In this document: positions 18,918 through 27,784 of the stretch, in pieces
Layout: each line of letters starts with the position of its first letter
Numbering within the stretch: position 1 is the stretch's first letter
DNA from: Rhodanobacteraceae bacterium
Lineage (GTDB): Bacteria; Pseudomonadota; Gammaproteobacteria; Xanthomonadales; Ahniellaceae
Length of the DNA: 64,000 nt
Reading direction: 5' to 3'
NCBI GenBank assembly: GCA_016708465.1
Contig: JADJFT010000004.1
Location: forward strand, 468,331-532,330
Made by a program: the position numbers and the translations under genes
Notes under the pieces: model-generated
What the model was told of the DNA's origin: nothing
The model's input: only the letters and a program-made list of their open reading frames with translations
Databases searched by the model: none

Positions 18918-18942
18918 AAAAACCCCGCAGCTACGCGGGGTT
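18918..18942 (-). terminator. Rho-independent terminator after tRNA-Ala
   Basis: On the minus strand an 8-bp GC-rich hairpin (AACCCCGC, loop, GCGGGGTT) is followed directly by a run of T. It starts about 34 bases after the tRNA 3' end, the expected place for its transcription stop. Confidence 0.85.
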
Positions 18943-18975
18943 AGGTGCTTCGGTGGGCTTCGGTGAACCCTGAAA

Positions 18976-19051
18976 TGGTGGAGAGGATGGGAATCGAACC
19001 CACGACCTCGTCATTGCGAACGACGCGCTCTACCAACTGAGCTACCCACAC
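18976..19051 (-). tRNA. tRNA-Ala (anticodon CGC)
   Basis: 76 bases with encoded CCA. The D arm (GCTC...GAGC), the anticodon arm CGTCG-TTCGCAA-TGACG with anticodon CGC, the AGGTC variable loop and the T arm (GTGGG-TTCGATT-CCCAT) are all normal. G3:T70 in the acceptor stem is the alanine identity pair. The acceptor stem GTGTGGG / CCTCTCC is imperfect: positions 2-71 and 4-69 are T opposite C. The 3' strand matches alanine tRNAs, so the oddity lies in the 5' strand, where two T stand in place of expected G. A promoter and a terminator frame the gene. Decay, an unusual stem or a base error are all possible. Confidence 0.8.
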
Positions 19052-19080
19052 GCCACCCGGACAGGCCGGGCGGGGCGCGC

Positions 19081-19110
19081 ATCTTAGCGGTCTGCGAGGT
19101 TTTGATTCAA
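19081..19110 (-). promoter_or_regulatory. Sigma-70-type promoter of tRNA-Ala
   Basis: On the minus strand TTGAAT (19110-19105) and TAAGAT (19086-19081) are spaced by 18 bases and followed by a GC-rich discriminator (GCGCGCCCC), typical of growth-rate-controlled stable RNA promoters. The -35 box contains the TGA stop codon of the RNase D gene. Confidence 0.6.
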
Positions 19111-20201
19111 CCCGGCGTGGCATCCAGCGTGTTTCGAGCGATTGTGTCGAGGCGTTCGCGCCGCCATGCCGGCAGGTCACTGGGCCAACTGCCGGCGCGC
19201 AGACGTGCTTCTTGCGCCTTGCGCGGTGCCAGCAGCGACGGCTCCAGCCCCAATGCGGCGGCTTCGGCTTCGATGCCGGCCTTGAGCCGATCAAGTGCAG
19301 TTTCCTCGTCGCGCGAGAACGGCTTCGGCGCCGGGATGAAAGCGTCATGCCGTGGTGGATCGCGCAGCAGATCGAGCAGGTCACCCATCTTCGCGCGCGG
19401 GAATGCACGTTGCGCCTGCAACATGCGCTGTAGGTCGGCCGCCTGCGTGGGTGGTTTTGCCGCGAGATCATGCGCGACTTGGTTGTCGATCAGCCACGGC
19501 TTCGGGCGATCGCAGTCGCGCGCGGTCTGCTCGCGCCAGCGCAACACGGCATCAAGCCTACGTTGTGCGTCGCCATCAAGCTTCCACGCGCTGCGGTAAT
19601 CGTGATGCAGGTTGACCGGTGCGTTTTGCGTAAATGCGGCACGCAAGGTGCGATCGCCTTCTTGCGTAACCCAGTTGCGGCGTCCGAGCGTGTCGAGGCG
19701 TTCGAGCAGTGCGTCGCCGAGGGCATCGAGATGCACGACGTCGTCGGCGGCATATGCGAATTGACGGTCGCTGAGTGGACGCTGCATCCAGTCTGAGCGC
19801 GTCTCGGTCTTCTCCAGTTCGACGCCGAGCACGAGTGCGACCAGCTTTTGGTATCCAAGACCGGTGCCAAGCCCCGCCAGCGCGGCCGCGAGCTGAGTGT
19901 CGACCAACGCCTCGGGCGGGCGCGGCAACAATGGTGTGAGTGCGACCAAGTCCTCGCTCGGACTGTGCATCAGCCAAGTTTGTCCGGGCTGCGAGATGGC
20001 GTCGCCGAGATCGTGCAAGGCGTCGAATGCGAGCGGGTCAATGAGTACCGCCTCGTTGGGTAGCATCGCTTGCACCAAGGCGAGTTTTGGCCAATAGGTT
20101 CGGATGCGTTCGAACTCGGTATCCAGCGCCAGCCGCGTCGACGTACGCAACGCAGCAAGGGCATCGTTCAGCGCCGATCGATCGGCAACCCATCGGGCCA
20201 T
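19107..20201 (-). CDS. rnd: Ribonuclease D
   Basis: 364 residues from ATG 20201 (MARWVADRSALNDAL), near the 375 of E. coli RNase D; the frame is open further upstream but runs into the divergent gene. DEDDy exonuclease motifs are visible: ALDTEFERIRTYWPKLALVQ (Exo I), HSPSEDLVAL (Exo II) and FAYAADDVVHL (Exo III with Tyr and Asp), followed by an HRDC-type domain (DRPKPWLIDNQVAHDLA). RNase D trims the 3' ends of tRNA precursors and other small RNAs. It lies directly upstream of the tRNA-Ala gene, whose promoter starts inside its stop codon, so read-through of the tRNA from rnd is possible. It is divergent from the SUMF1-domain gene with a 65-base gap. Confidence 0.93.
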   Translation of the reverse strand: MARWVADRSALNDALAALRTSTRLALDTEFERIRTYWPKLALVQAMLPNEAVLIDPLAFDALHDLGDAISQPGQTWLMHSPSEDLVALTPLLPRPPEALVDTQLAAALAGLGTGLGYQKLVALVLGVELEKTETRSDWMQRPLSDRQFAYAADDVVHLDALGDALLERLDTLGRRNWVTQEGDRTLRAAFTQNAPVNLHHDYRSAWKLDGDAQRRLDAVLRWREQTARDCDRPKPWLIDNQVAHDLAAKPPTQAADLQRMLQAQRAFPRAKMGDLLDLLRDPPRHDAFIPAPKPFSRDEETALDRLKAGIEAEAAALGLEPSLLAPRKAQEARLRAGSWPSDLPAWRRERLDTIARNTLDATPG

Positions 20202-20266
20202 GTCAGAATCCAGTGCATCAGGGCGCGCGATGATCGCAGACCAGCGCCCGCGGAGATACCCGAGGC

Positions 20267-22160
20267 ATGTCGGAACGGATGCAGAAACGCGAGTTCTATG
20301 GCGCTGTGGCCGGCGTCGCCTTGCTCGTGTTCGCGATGGCTTGGCGCTGGCTGTTTCCGTGGTTGGAACACATCGACTGGTCACGCGCCGGCGGTGCCGG
20401 TCGTGGAGGTTGTTCCGGAGCGTGTACGAGAACTGGCGGCGCAGGCGGTGGACACGCCGGTGAGTGCAGCCGTCGACGAAGAACCGCCGCCGTCGCCGGA
20501 AAAGCTCGACGATGCCCAGCGTAAGCAGGTCGAAGAGTGGTTGGCTGTCGCGGACATGGCGGTCGAAGAACGACGCTGGCTGTCGCCGGATGACGACAAT
20601 GCGTTGCACTGGTTCGGCAAGGTGCTTGATCTCGATAGCAGCAATTCTCGTGCACGCATCGGTCGCAGCGCGGTGCTTGATGCGCTGTTCGCGCAAGCCG
20701 ATCATCTGCTCGACGATAGTGACGCGAAATTTTCCGAAGACCTACTGGCAGTGCTCGATCGCTACGCCATCGTCGATCGGCGCGCGCCGGCCTTGGCGTT
20801 GCGCATTACTCGCCTGGCAGAGTTGCGCGCCCAGTTGGCCGAAGCTGCACGGCGCATTGCCGCTGGCACAATCTTTGAGCCCAGCGATGGCAGTGCGGTC
20901 GCTGCGTTCCGTCAGGCGCTTGCGCTTGATCCGCGCAATCGTGCGGCGGCGAAAGGGTTGGCGGCGATCGAGAACCAGGTGCTCGACGACGCCTTGCGCG
21001 CAGCGTCTGAGCAGCGATTCGCCGATGCCGACGTGCTGTTCGTGAAGGCGGTGTCGATTGGGGCCACGTCATCCAACCGCACGACCTATGAACAGAAAAT
21101 CAGCGAACTCAAGAGCCGCGCCAGCGAAGATTTCCTGCTGCGTGCTGACGCGGCGCTGGCAACGCGAGATTTGACCAATGTCGCAATTCTGCTTGAACAG
21201 GCGCGTTCACTTGGTGCTGCACCGGAGCGCATTGCCGTCTTCGAGCAGCGGCGCGCGAATGCCGCCCTGTATGCGAATTACCAACCCGGCGATCGCTTCA
21301 GCGATGCGTTCAAGGATCGCAGCGGCGAAGGGCCGGAATTGGTCGTCGTGCCGGTGGGTGAATTCCTGATGGGTTCGCCGGAGAGCGAGTCGGGCCACAA
21401 TGCCGCAGAAGGCCCACAGCATCCGGTGCAGATCACCCGTCCGTTCGCGCTGGCGCGCGCCGAAATCACCGTTGCCGAGTTCCGCCGGTTTGTGCGCGAA
21501 TCCGGTTATCGCAGCGATGCCGAGCAGCGCGGTGATTCGAACGCCTACGATGAGCGCACCGGCCGCATTGTGAAGCGTGCGGATGTGTCATGGCAGAACG
21601 ACTTCCAGGGTGGTCGTGCGAAGACCACGGAACCGGTCGTGCATGTGTCCTGGAATGACGCAGTGGCCTTCGCGAATTGGCTGAGTACGGCCACCGGCCA
21701 GCGCTATCGCCTACCTAGCGAGGCGGAGTTCGAGTTCGCACTGCGCGCTGGCACCACCAGTCGTTATTGGTGGGGTGACGAACATCCGACCCGCATGGTC
21801 GGCAATCTCACCGGCGCAGGTGATCGTTCGCGCAGCAAGCGCAGTTGGGCCAAGGCGTTCGACCATTATCGCGACGGCTTCTGGGGTCCTGCGCCAGTCG
21901 CGCGCTTTGAAGCCAATGGCTTTGGCTTATACGACCTTGGCAGCAATGTCTCGGAATGGGTCGAGGATTGCTGGCACCAGAATTACCTGCGCGCACCGGA
22001 AGATGGCTCGGCGTGGGTAAACCGAGGGTGCACGAAACGTGTTGTTCGTGGCGGTTCCTGGGGCAGTGAACCAGACCAGGCGCGTTCTGCGTATCGACTC
22101 GGTGTCACCACCGATACTGGCAGTGCGCGCGTCGGCTTCCGCATCGCCCGCGACTTGTAG
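20267..22160 (+). CDS. Membrane-anchored SUMF1/FGE-sulfatase-domain protein, frameshifted
   Basis: About 631 residues after correcting one indel. The first frame from ATG 20267 (MSERMQKREFYGAVAGVALL) encodes one membrane helix and then HIDWSRA. At about 20388 one C is missing, and the second frame continues APAVPVVEVVPERVRELAAQ to the stop at 22160. The middle (about 110-360) is a helical, TPR-like repeat region with recurrent LDxxNxRA patterns. The C-terminal 270 residues form a formylglycine-generating-enzyme-like domain (LVVVPVGEFLMGSPESESG, PVVHVSWNDAVAFANWLS, RLPSEAEFEFALRAG, GSNVSEWVEDCW, VVRGGSWGSEPDQAR, RVGFRIAR). In bacteria such domains are often binding or regulatory rather than true sulfatase activators, and no sulfatase gene is near. 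The TPR-like region and the FGE domain probably face the periplasm. Confidence 0.85.
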
Positions 22161-22203
22161 CCACTACAATCGCCAAATTCGCCATCGCGCGACAGGAAAT
22201 GAC

Positions 22204-23091
22204 ATGGATGCACGATTCGGAATGAGCGGCCAGCGCCGCCGTGGCGGCATGCGCTGGTGGGTGCTGGTGCTGTTTGCTGGTTATCTGGGTTACTACTGGT
22301 TGAGTCACCGTCATGAGGCCTCGTTCACCGGGCGCGCGCAGATGGTCGACACGACCATGGATCAAGAAGTCGCACTCGGCCTGCAGAGCTTCGAACAGAT
22401 TCTTGAACAGTCGCAGGTTCTACGCAGCGGCGAAACTGTCAACGATGTGCGAGAGATTGCGCGCCGCCTGATCGATGCCGGCCCGAAACTGGAAAAGTAT
22501 CTCGTGTCGACGCGCGGCATCGTGGCGACGACGCCGTGGGACAAGTTCGAGTGGGAAGTGGCGGTGATCGACTCGGACCAAGCCAATGCATTCTGTCTGC
22601 CTGGCGGCAAGATGGCGGTCTACACCGGCATCCTGCCGATCGCGCAGAACGACGACGCCTTGGCGATCGTCATGGGTCACGAGATCGCGCATGCCGTCCT
22701 GCGCCATGGCGCGGAACGCATGGCACAGCAGAAACTGGTGCAATTGGGTTCGGTCGCGGCAGGCATGTCGACCAGCGACATGGATGCACGCCAGCGCCAG
22801 TTGTTGATGGCGGCGATCGGTGTTGGCACGCAGTACGGATTGACGCTGCCATTTTCGCGCAGCCACGAAACCGAGGCCGATCATGTCGGACTGATGCTGG
22901 CTGCTGCTGCGTGTTTCGATCCGTCGGCATCGATCGGCCTGTGGCAGCGCATGGGCGCAGAGGCCGCTGGCAACGCGCCGCCAGAGTTCATGTCGACCCA
23001 TCCATCGTCGAACAAACGCATCCAGCGCTTGCAGGGCTGGATGGATGAAGCGAACCAGATCCGCGCACAATTCTGCGAGAACCCGCAATGA
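22204..23091 (+). CDS. M48 family zinc metalloprotease
   Basis: 295 residues from ATG 22204, preceded by a clear AGGAA site. A membrane helix near the N-terminus (MRWWVLVLFAGYLGYYWL) anchors or exports the protein; the peptidase domain has the zinc motif HEIAHAVLRHG and the downstream Glu ligand in SHETEADHVGLMLAAAACFDP, and ends with the substrate-region sequence MSTHPSSNKRIQRL. These are the M48B (BepA/YcaL/LoiP-like) features. Such proteases degrade misassembled outer-membrane or periplasmic proteins. A frame start at 22039 exists but overlaps the previous gene. The stop overlaps the ATG of the rRNA methyltransferase gene by four bases (ATGA), so the two are co-translated. Confidence 0.92.
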   Translation: MDARFGMSGQRRRGGMRWWVLVLFAGYLGYYWLSHRHEASFTGRAQMVDTTMDQEVALGLQSFEQILEQSQVLRSGETVNDVREIARRLIDAGPKLEKYLVSTRGIVATTPWDKFEWEVAVIDSDQANAFCLPGGKMAVYTGILPIAQNDDALAIVMGHEIAHAVLRHGAERMAQQKLVQLGSVAAGMSTSDMDARQRQLLMAAIGVGTQYGLTLPFSRSHETEADHVGLMLAAAACFDPSASIGLWQRMGAEAAGNAPPEFMSTHPSSNKRIQRLQGWMDEANQIRAQFCENPQ

Positions 23092-24273
23092 AGAACATTC
23101 AAGCCAAGGACGCACTCCCGGTGGTGCGCCTGAAGATCGAACGCAAATCCAATCATCCGTGGATCTTCCAGAAAATGGTCGAGAAGCCGGAGCCGAAGCC
23201 GCGTCCCGGAACGATCGTCGAGATCTACGACCGCGAAGGCACGTTCTGCGGCCGAGGTTTCTACTAACGGTCATTCGCGCATCACCTTGCGCGTGCTTAG
23301 CGAAGACCCGGACGAGGAGATCGACGACGACTTTTTCCGTCGCAAGATTGCGCAGGCGATTCACTTGCGCCGCGATGTCTTGAAGCTCGACGCGGTGACC
23401 GATTCGTATCGCGTCGTGCATTCGGAAGGCGATGGACTCTCGGGTCTGGTCGTCGATCGCTTTGGCTCATTGTTGGTGATCGAGTATTTCTCGGCCGGCA
23501 TGTGGAAACAGCGCGATCTGGTGCGCCGTATCCTCGACGAGCAGTTCCCGAACTCAACCATGTATTGGTTCGCCGAGGAGCACGTCGCCAAGCAAGAGAG
23601 TTTTGACTGCAACGTGCCCAGCCCGCCACCGCCGGTCACCATCACCGAACATGGGCTGAAGTTCCGCGTCGCTGCAGGCGGCCGCCACAAGACCGGGTTT
23701 TTCTGTGACCAGCGCGATAACCGCCGTCGCCTCGCTGATTTCACGCAGGGCGCGCGCGTGCTCGACCTGTGCTGCAACTCTGGTGGATTCGCGGTTTATG
23801 CCAAAGCGCTTGGTGGCGCCGAGGAAGTGGTCGCGATCGATCTCGACGAGCAGATCATTGAAGTCGCAAAGCACAACGCGCAGTTGAACAAGGCCAAGGT
23901 GCGCTTCATCCACGCCGATATCTTCCCGTGGCTTCGCGATGCGGCGAACAATGGCGAGGCATTCGACACCGTCATCCTCGATCCGGCCAAGATGACGCGT
24001 GATCGAGAGCAGGTGATCCCGGCGCTGAAGAAATACCTCGACATGAACAAGCTCGCGATGGGCGTGGTCAAGCCGGGGGGGGTCTTCGTCACCTGTTCCT
24101 GCACCGGTTTGGTCAGTGAAGAACAATTTCTCGACATGATCCGCCGCGCTGCCTTTTACGCAAACCGCAAGGTACAGATTCTCGAAGTCCGTGGCGCTGG
24201 CGCAGACCATCCGTGGATGGCGCATGCCCAAGATTCACGTTACCTCAAGGCGGTGTTCTGCCGAGTGTTCTGA
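23088..24273 (+). CDS. rlmI: RlmI-like class I rRNA (cytosine-C5) methyltransferase, frameshifted
   Basis: About 395 residues after removal of one extra base. The first frame from ATG 23088 encodes a PUA domain (VVRLKIERKSNHPWIFQKM, IVEIYDREGTFCGRGFY) and ends at TAA 23265-23267; deleting the T at 23265 restores FYNGHSRITLRVLSEDPDEE and links it to the rest (23268-24273). That part has the RlmI-like middle domain, the SAM-binding motif VLDLCCNSGGFAVYAKALGG, the motif IV ILDPAKM and the catalytic CSC in VTCSCTGL. These enzymes methylate a cytosine of 23S rRNA (C1962 in E. coli for RlmI). A run of eight G at 24075-24082 is in frame. ATGA overlap with the M48 gene. The exact target base is not certain. 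Confidence 0.88.
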
Positions 24274-24297
24274 CAGCCGTGTCGTGATCTACGCCGA

Positions 24298-24930
24298 CTA
24301 TTGTGGGCAAGTAGTGAACTCGCTGCGTCCGAGCGCGCCGTTGATGGTATTTGCGGGCGCGGAACGCGCTCCAGCATGCCGCACCTCAGCGCTTCGCACC
24401 ACAGAAAGGTGTTCGCCGATCATGCGTTCCATCGGCAGCGGCCAGCCACCGAACGGTTCAAGGGTGCGCATCGCGGTGTCGATATCGAGACCGCGATATT
24501 TCACCGCGTAGGCCGCATAAACGAGACTGGCGCGGGCTCCCGAAGCGCAATGCAGCAGGACCTTGCCGTCGCTGGCTGCAACCTGTTCGGCGAATGCTGC
24601 GAGTAGTTCGGCGGTGAAGGCCTTGCCGCCGGCGACCGGATGGCTTTGGTAGTCGATGCCGAGCGCGGCGAGTTCGGCCGCTTCGTCAAAACCAATCCCG
24701 GCCATTTCTGCAGGCGCGCGCAAATTTAACACCGAGGTGATGCCGCGATCTTTGAGCAGCGCCAAGTCGGCCGAGGTCGGTTGGCCGGCAACGAAGACGC
24801 GGTCATAGGCCTGGAGGCCGTCCAGTGCCGAGGTGGCGGCGGCAGCAGGCACCTCGGCCGGCTTCGTTCCGGTGGCGGCGCAAGCACCGAGTGCCGCGAT
24901 GGCGGCGAGCAACAAGCAGCGAAAGATCAT
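24298..24930 (-). CDS. DUF442/BLH-type phosphatase-like lipoprotein
   Basis: 210 residues. The N-terminus (MIFRCLLLAAIAALGAC) is a lipoprotein signal with a lipobox LGAC and predicted lipidated Cys17, followed by a flexible Ala/Pro linker. The domain starts at VFVAGQPTSADLALLKDRGITSVLNLR and carries the Cys-phosphatase loop HCASGARAS, the spacing seen in the DUF442 (beta-lactamase hydrolase-like) family, so an active-site Cys and Arg are present. The last 25 residues after MRTLEPFGGW are less typical. A periplasmic or membrane-attached phosphatase-like protein is the best guess; substrates of DUF442 proteins are poorly known. It is convergent with the rRNA methyltransferase gene (24 bases apart) and downstream of the hemerythrin-GGDEF gene on the same strand. 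Confidence 0.85.
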   Translation of the reverse strand: MIFRCLLLAAIAALGACAATGTKPAEVPAAAATSALDGLQAYDRVFVAGQPTSADLALLKDRGITSVLNLRAPAEMAGIGFDEAAELAALGIDYQSHPVAGGKAFTAELLAAFAEQVAASDGKVLLHCASGARASLVYAAYAVKYRGLDIDTAMRTLEPFGGWPLPMERMIGEHLSVVRSAEVRHAGARSAPANTINGALGRSEFTTCPQ

Positions 24931-25003
24931 GCAGCGGTGTCCTCGAGTGATCAGGGGCGCGGATCATGTCGCGCGCGGTTCGTCGTGAGAAGTGCCACGA
25001 CGC

Positions 25004-26104
25004 TCAAGCGCATTCGATGCGATGGCCGCCATTGCGCTTGGCCCGATACAGCGCCTTGTCGGCAGCGAGCAGAAGGTCCTCCGGCTGCGCCATTTCGGCA
25101 CTGAGCATGGCGACACCGATGCTCATGCAGCCATCCCAGAAGATATTGCCGTTCTCGGTACGATGTGGCGTGGCCGATTCGAGGATCTTTTCGGCAACCT
25201 GTATCGCACCCGCACGATCGCAGCGCGGGCACACCACCAGAAACTCGTCGCCGCCGAGACGACAGACGATGTCACTGCCACGCACGGCTTGACGCAGTTG
25301 CAGCGCCAGTTTGCGCAGCAGTGCGTCGCCGGTGGCATGGCCGTGGTGGTCATTCACTTGCTTGAACTTGTCGGCATCGAGCATCAGCACGGCGACAAAG
25401 CCATTGTTGCGCTGTAGGCCTTGCCACAGCTCAGCCAGCATCGAGATCGCGAAGCGCCGATTCGGCAGGCCGGTGAGCTCGTCGTTGACCGCGAGCAACT
25501 GCAAATGCTGATTGGCGCGAGTCAGTTCAGCGGTGCGCTCGGCAACGCGCTGTTCGAGAAGCTGGTTTGTCCGCAGCAACTCCTGGTTGCGCTCGGAGAC
25601 GACCTTGAACATGACGTTGATGGCTTCAAGCAACGGATCAGAATCCTGCTTGCGGCGCGTGGCTTCGGCAAGGAAAGACGACGAGGCATCGGCGCCGCCG
25701 CGTATCGCCATCACTTGGCGCGCCAGGCTTTGGTCGAGACCGAGGATGTGGTGTGAGAGCCAGCCCACCAGGAAACGTAGCGTCGTCTGGGTCGAGGCAT
25801 CGTCGCCCTGCAGTGGGAGCAAGGTCAATTGCTGCACGAAAAAGTCGTGCTGCGACCGGTGGTAGGTGACATGGCGTGGATCGAGATCGAATTCGGCCAT
25901 CAGCCGTTCCTCGTCCGCGAAGTGCGTCTGCGTGTAGTCGAGCAGGGCAGCGTGGGCCACGGTCAAGTGTTCATGATCGGGCGTATGGCCATCAACGAGA
26001 CTGGCGGCCAGTCCATTGATCAGATCGACCAGACGATGGTGCTGTTGGTCCACTGAATCGAGCCCGGTGAGCAGCGAATCCTTCCACTCGAACAAAACGT
26101 TCAT
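25004..26104 (-). CDS. Hemerythrin-domain diguanylate cyclase
   Basis: 366 residues from ATG 26104 (MNVLFEWKDSLLTGLDSVD). Residues 1-140 form a bacteriohemerythrin domain with the di-iron ligands: the QQHHRLVDLINGL His, HFADEERLM, HRSQHDFF and SHHILGLDQ. A coiled coil (VSERNQELLRTNQLLEQRVAERTAEL) leads to a GGDEF domain with intact RLGGDEFLVV; an RxxD product-inhibition site is not evident. The protein should make c-di-GMP in response to oxygen or redox state of the iron centre, as is known for Vibrio cholerae VcBhr-DGC. The frame stays open to 26728, but that stretch overlaps the plus-strand radical SAM gene and has no family sequence. It is a cytoplasmic enzyme and shares its upstream region with the radical SAM gene. 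Confidence 0.93.
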   Translation of the reverse strand: MNVLFEWKDSLLTGLDSVDQQHHRLVDLINGLAASLVDGHTPDHEHLTVAHAALLDYTQTHFADEERLMAEFDLDPRHVTYHRSQHDFFVQQLTLLPLQGDDASTQTTLRFLVGWLSHHILGLDQSLARQVMAIRGGADASSSFLAEATRRKQDSDPLLEAINVMFKVVSERNQELLRTNQLLEQRVAERTAELTRANQHLQLLAVNDELTGLPNRRFAISMLAELWQGLQRNNGFVAVLMLDADKFKQVNDHHGHATGDALLRKLALQLRQAVRGSDIVCRLGGDEFLVVCPRCDRAGAIQVAEKILESATPHRTENGNIFWDGCMSIGVAMLSAEMAQPEDLLLAADKALYRAKRNGGHRIECA

Positions 26105-26236
26105 GCACGCTCTCACAGGGCGAGTCGCCCGGAACGTGACGATAGACAGAATACTCGGCCAAATTTGTGCAAATTGCGTAAAAATACGTGAATTCGCCGT
26201 CGCAGATGGCGCTGCAAGCCATGGGACAATGGCGCC

Positions 26237-27784
26237 ATGACCGACATCGTTCTCGCCACCCTGAACGCGCGTTACGCCCATGCCTCGCTCGGATTGCGCT
26301 GTCTGCGCGCGAATCTCGGTGATTTGCGCGCACACTCCTGTATTCGCGAGTTCGTGATTGGGCAGAAGTCCGAGGAGATCGTCGAGAAGATCCTCGCCGA
26401 GCAGCCGCGCATCGTCGGCCTTGGCGTCTACATCTGGAATGTCGAGGAATCGACGCGGCTGGTGGCGATGCTGAAATCGGTCGCCCCCGATGTAGTGGTG
26501 GTGCTCGGCGGTCCCGAGGTCAGCCATGAAACGAATGAGAGTCGTATTTGCGGCTATGCCGACCATGTCGTCACCGGTTGGGGCGATGTCACCTTTGCGA
26601 CCTTGTGTGCGCAGTTGCTCGGTGGCGAAACACCAGCGGCAAAGATCATGCCGGGCGTGCAGCCACCGCTTGATCAACTCGCGCTGCCCTACGGCGAATA
26701 CAACGATGAAGACGTGTCGCGCCGGCACATCTATGTCGAAGCCTCGCGCGGCTGTCCGTTTAAGTGCGAGTTCTGTCTATCGGCACTGGACAAGACTGCC
26801 TGGGCGTTCCCGCTCGAAGCCTTTCTCGCACAGATCGAAGCGCTGTGGCAACGCGGTGTGCGCCAGTTCAAGTTCGTCGACCGCACCTTCAATCTCAAAA
26901 TCGATGCCTCGCTCGCGATTCTCGATTATTTCTTTTCCAAGCTCGAAGCGAATCCTGACGACCCGCCATTTCTGCATTTCGAACTGATCCCGGACCATCT
27001 TCCCGACCGCCTCAAAGCGGGTATCGCCAAGTTTCCATCCGGCACCCTGCAGTTCGAGATCGGTATCCAGACGTTTGATCCGGCAGTGCAGGCGCGCATT
27101 TCCCGGCGCCAGAAGAATGATGTCGCCGAAGCCAACATCCGCTGGCTGCATGCGCATACACAGGCGCATCTGCATATCGACTTGATCGCCGGCTTGCCGG
27201 GTGAAGACGTCGACACGTTTGCCGCCGGGTTTGATCGTTTGGTTGCGATGGGGCCGCACGAGATCCAGTTCGGGATATTGAAGCGTCTGCGTGGCGCACC
27301 GATTGCTCGCCACACTGCCGCACATGGCCTCCGTTTCAACCCCGAACCGCCGTACAACATTCTCGCGACCGATGTCATTGACTTCGCGACCATGCAGCGG
27401 CTGTCGCGCTTCTCGCGCTATTGGGACATCGTTGCGAACTCGGGGCGCTACACGCAGACCTCACCATTGATTCTTGGCAACGCGCCATTCCGGCATTTCC
27501 TGGCGTTGTCCGACTGGCTGTACGCGAAGACGAACCAGACTCACGCACTGGCGCACGAGCGGTTGGTGCACCTGTTGCACGCACATTTGCTGGACGTGCG
27601 AGGACTCGACAAGGCGCAAATCGAAACTGCATTGTTCAACGACTATCGCGCCGCCGGCGGACGCACGCGTCTCAATTTCGAGGCCACCGACTCGGTCTTG
27701 CCGGCACCGCGCCCACGCAAAAGCGCAGGTGCGACGCCGGCACGCCAGGCGCGGCACTTGAGCGCAGGCGATGCAGCGGTATGA
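26237..27784 (+). CDS. B12-binding domain radical SAM protein (DUF4080 type)
   Basis: 515 residues. The N-terminal part (1-130) is a cobalamin-binding Rossmann domain ([50 protein letters not shown]). The radical SAM core follows with the [4Fe-4S] motif CPFKCEFC, the [17 protein letters not shown] region and [11 protein letters not shown]. The C-terminal part resembles DUF4080. The family is widespread, including in Lysobacterales, but its reaction is unknown; candidate chemistry is a methyl transfer or ring rearrangement. The stop overlaps the ATG of uvrB by four bases (ATGA), a tight coupling that could hint at a role near DNA repair or simply shared transcription. The C-terminal 30 residues are Ala/Arg-rich and probably disordered. 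Confidence 0.9.
   Translation: MTDIVLATLNARYAHASLGLRCLRANLGDLRAHSCIREFVIGQKSEEIVEKILAEQPRIVGLGVYIWNVEESTRLVAMLKSVAPDVVVVLGGPEVSHETNESRICGYADHVVTGWGDVTFATLCAQLLGGETPAAKIMPGVQPPLDQLALPYGEYNDEDVSRRHIYVEASRGCPFKCEFCLSALDKTAWAFPLEAFLAQIEALWQRGVRQFKFVDRTFNLKIDASLAILDYFFSKLEANPDDPPFLHFELIPDHLPDRLKAGIAKFPSGTLQFEIGIQTFDPAVQARISRRQKNDVAEANIRWLHAHTQAHLHIDLIAGLPGEDVDTFAAGFDRLVAMGPHEIQFGILKRLRGAPIARHTAAHGLRFNPEPPYNILATDVIDFATMQRLSRFSRYWDIVANSGRYTQTSPLILGNAPFRHFLALSDWLYAKTNQTHALAHERLVHLLHAHLLDVRGLDKAQIETALFNDYRAAGGRTRLNFEATDSVLPAPRPRKSAGATPARQARHLSAGDAAV

Noticed and set aside
18941..19471. Minus-strand ORF of 176 codons over the tRNA-Ala region
   Set aside because: Part of its translation (VAQLVERVVRNDEVVGSIP) is the well-known spurious translation of a tRNA gene; it also overlaps rnd in another frame.
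24075..24082. Run of eight G as a possible phase-variable tract in the rRNA methyltransferase
   Set aside because: The frame through the run is intact and the gene's real break is elsewhere (23265); a housekeeping methyltransferase is an unlikely phase-variable gene.
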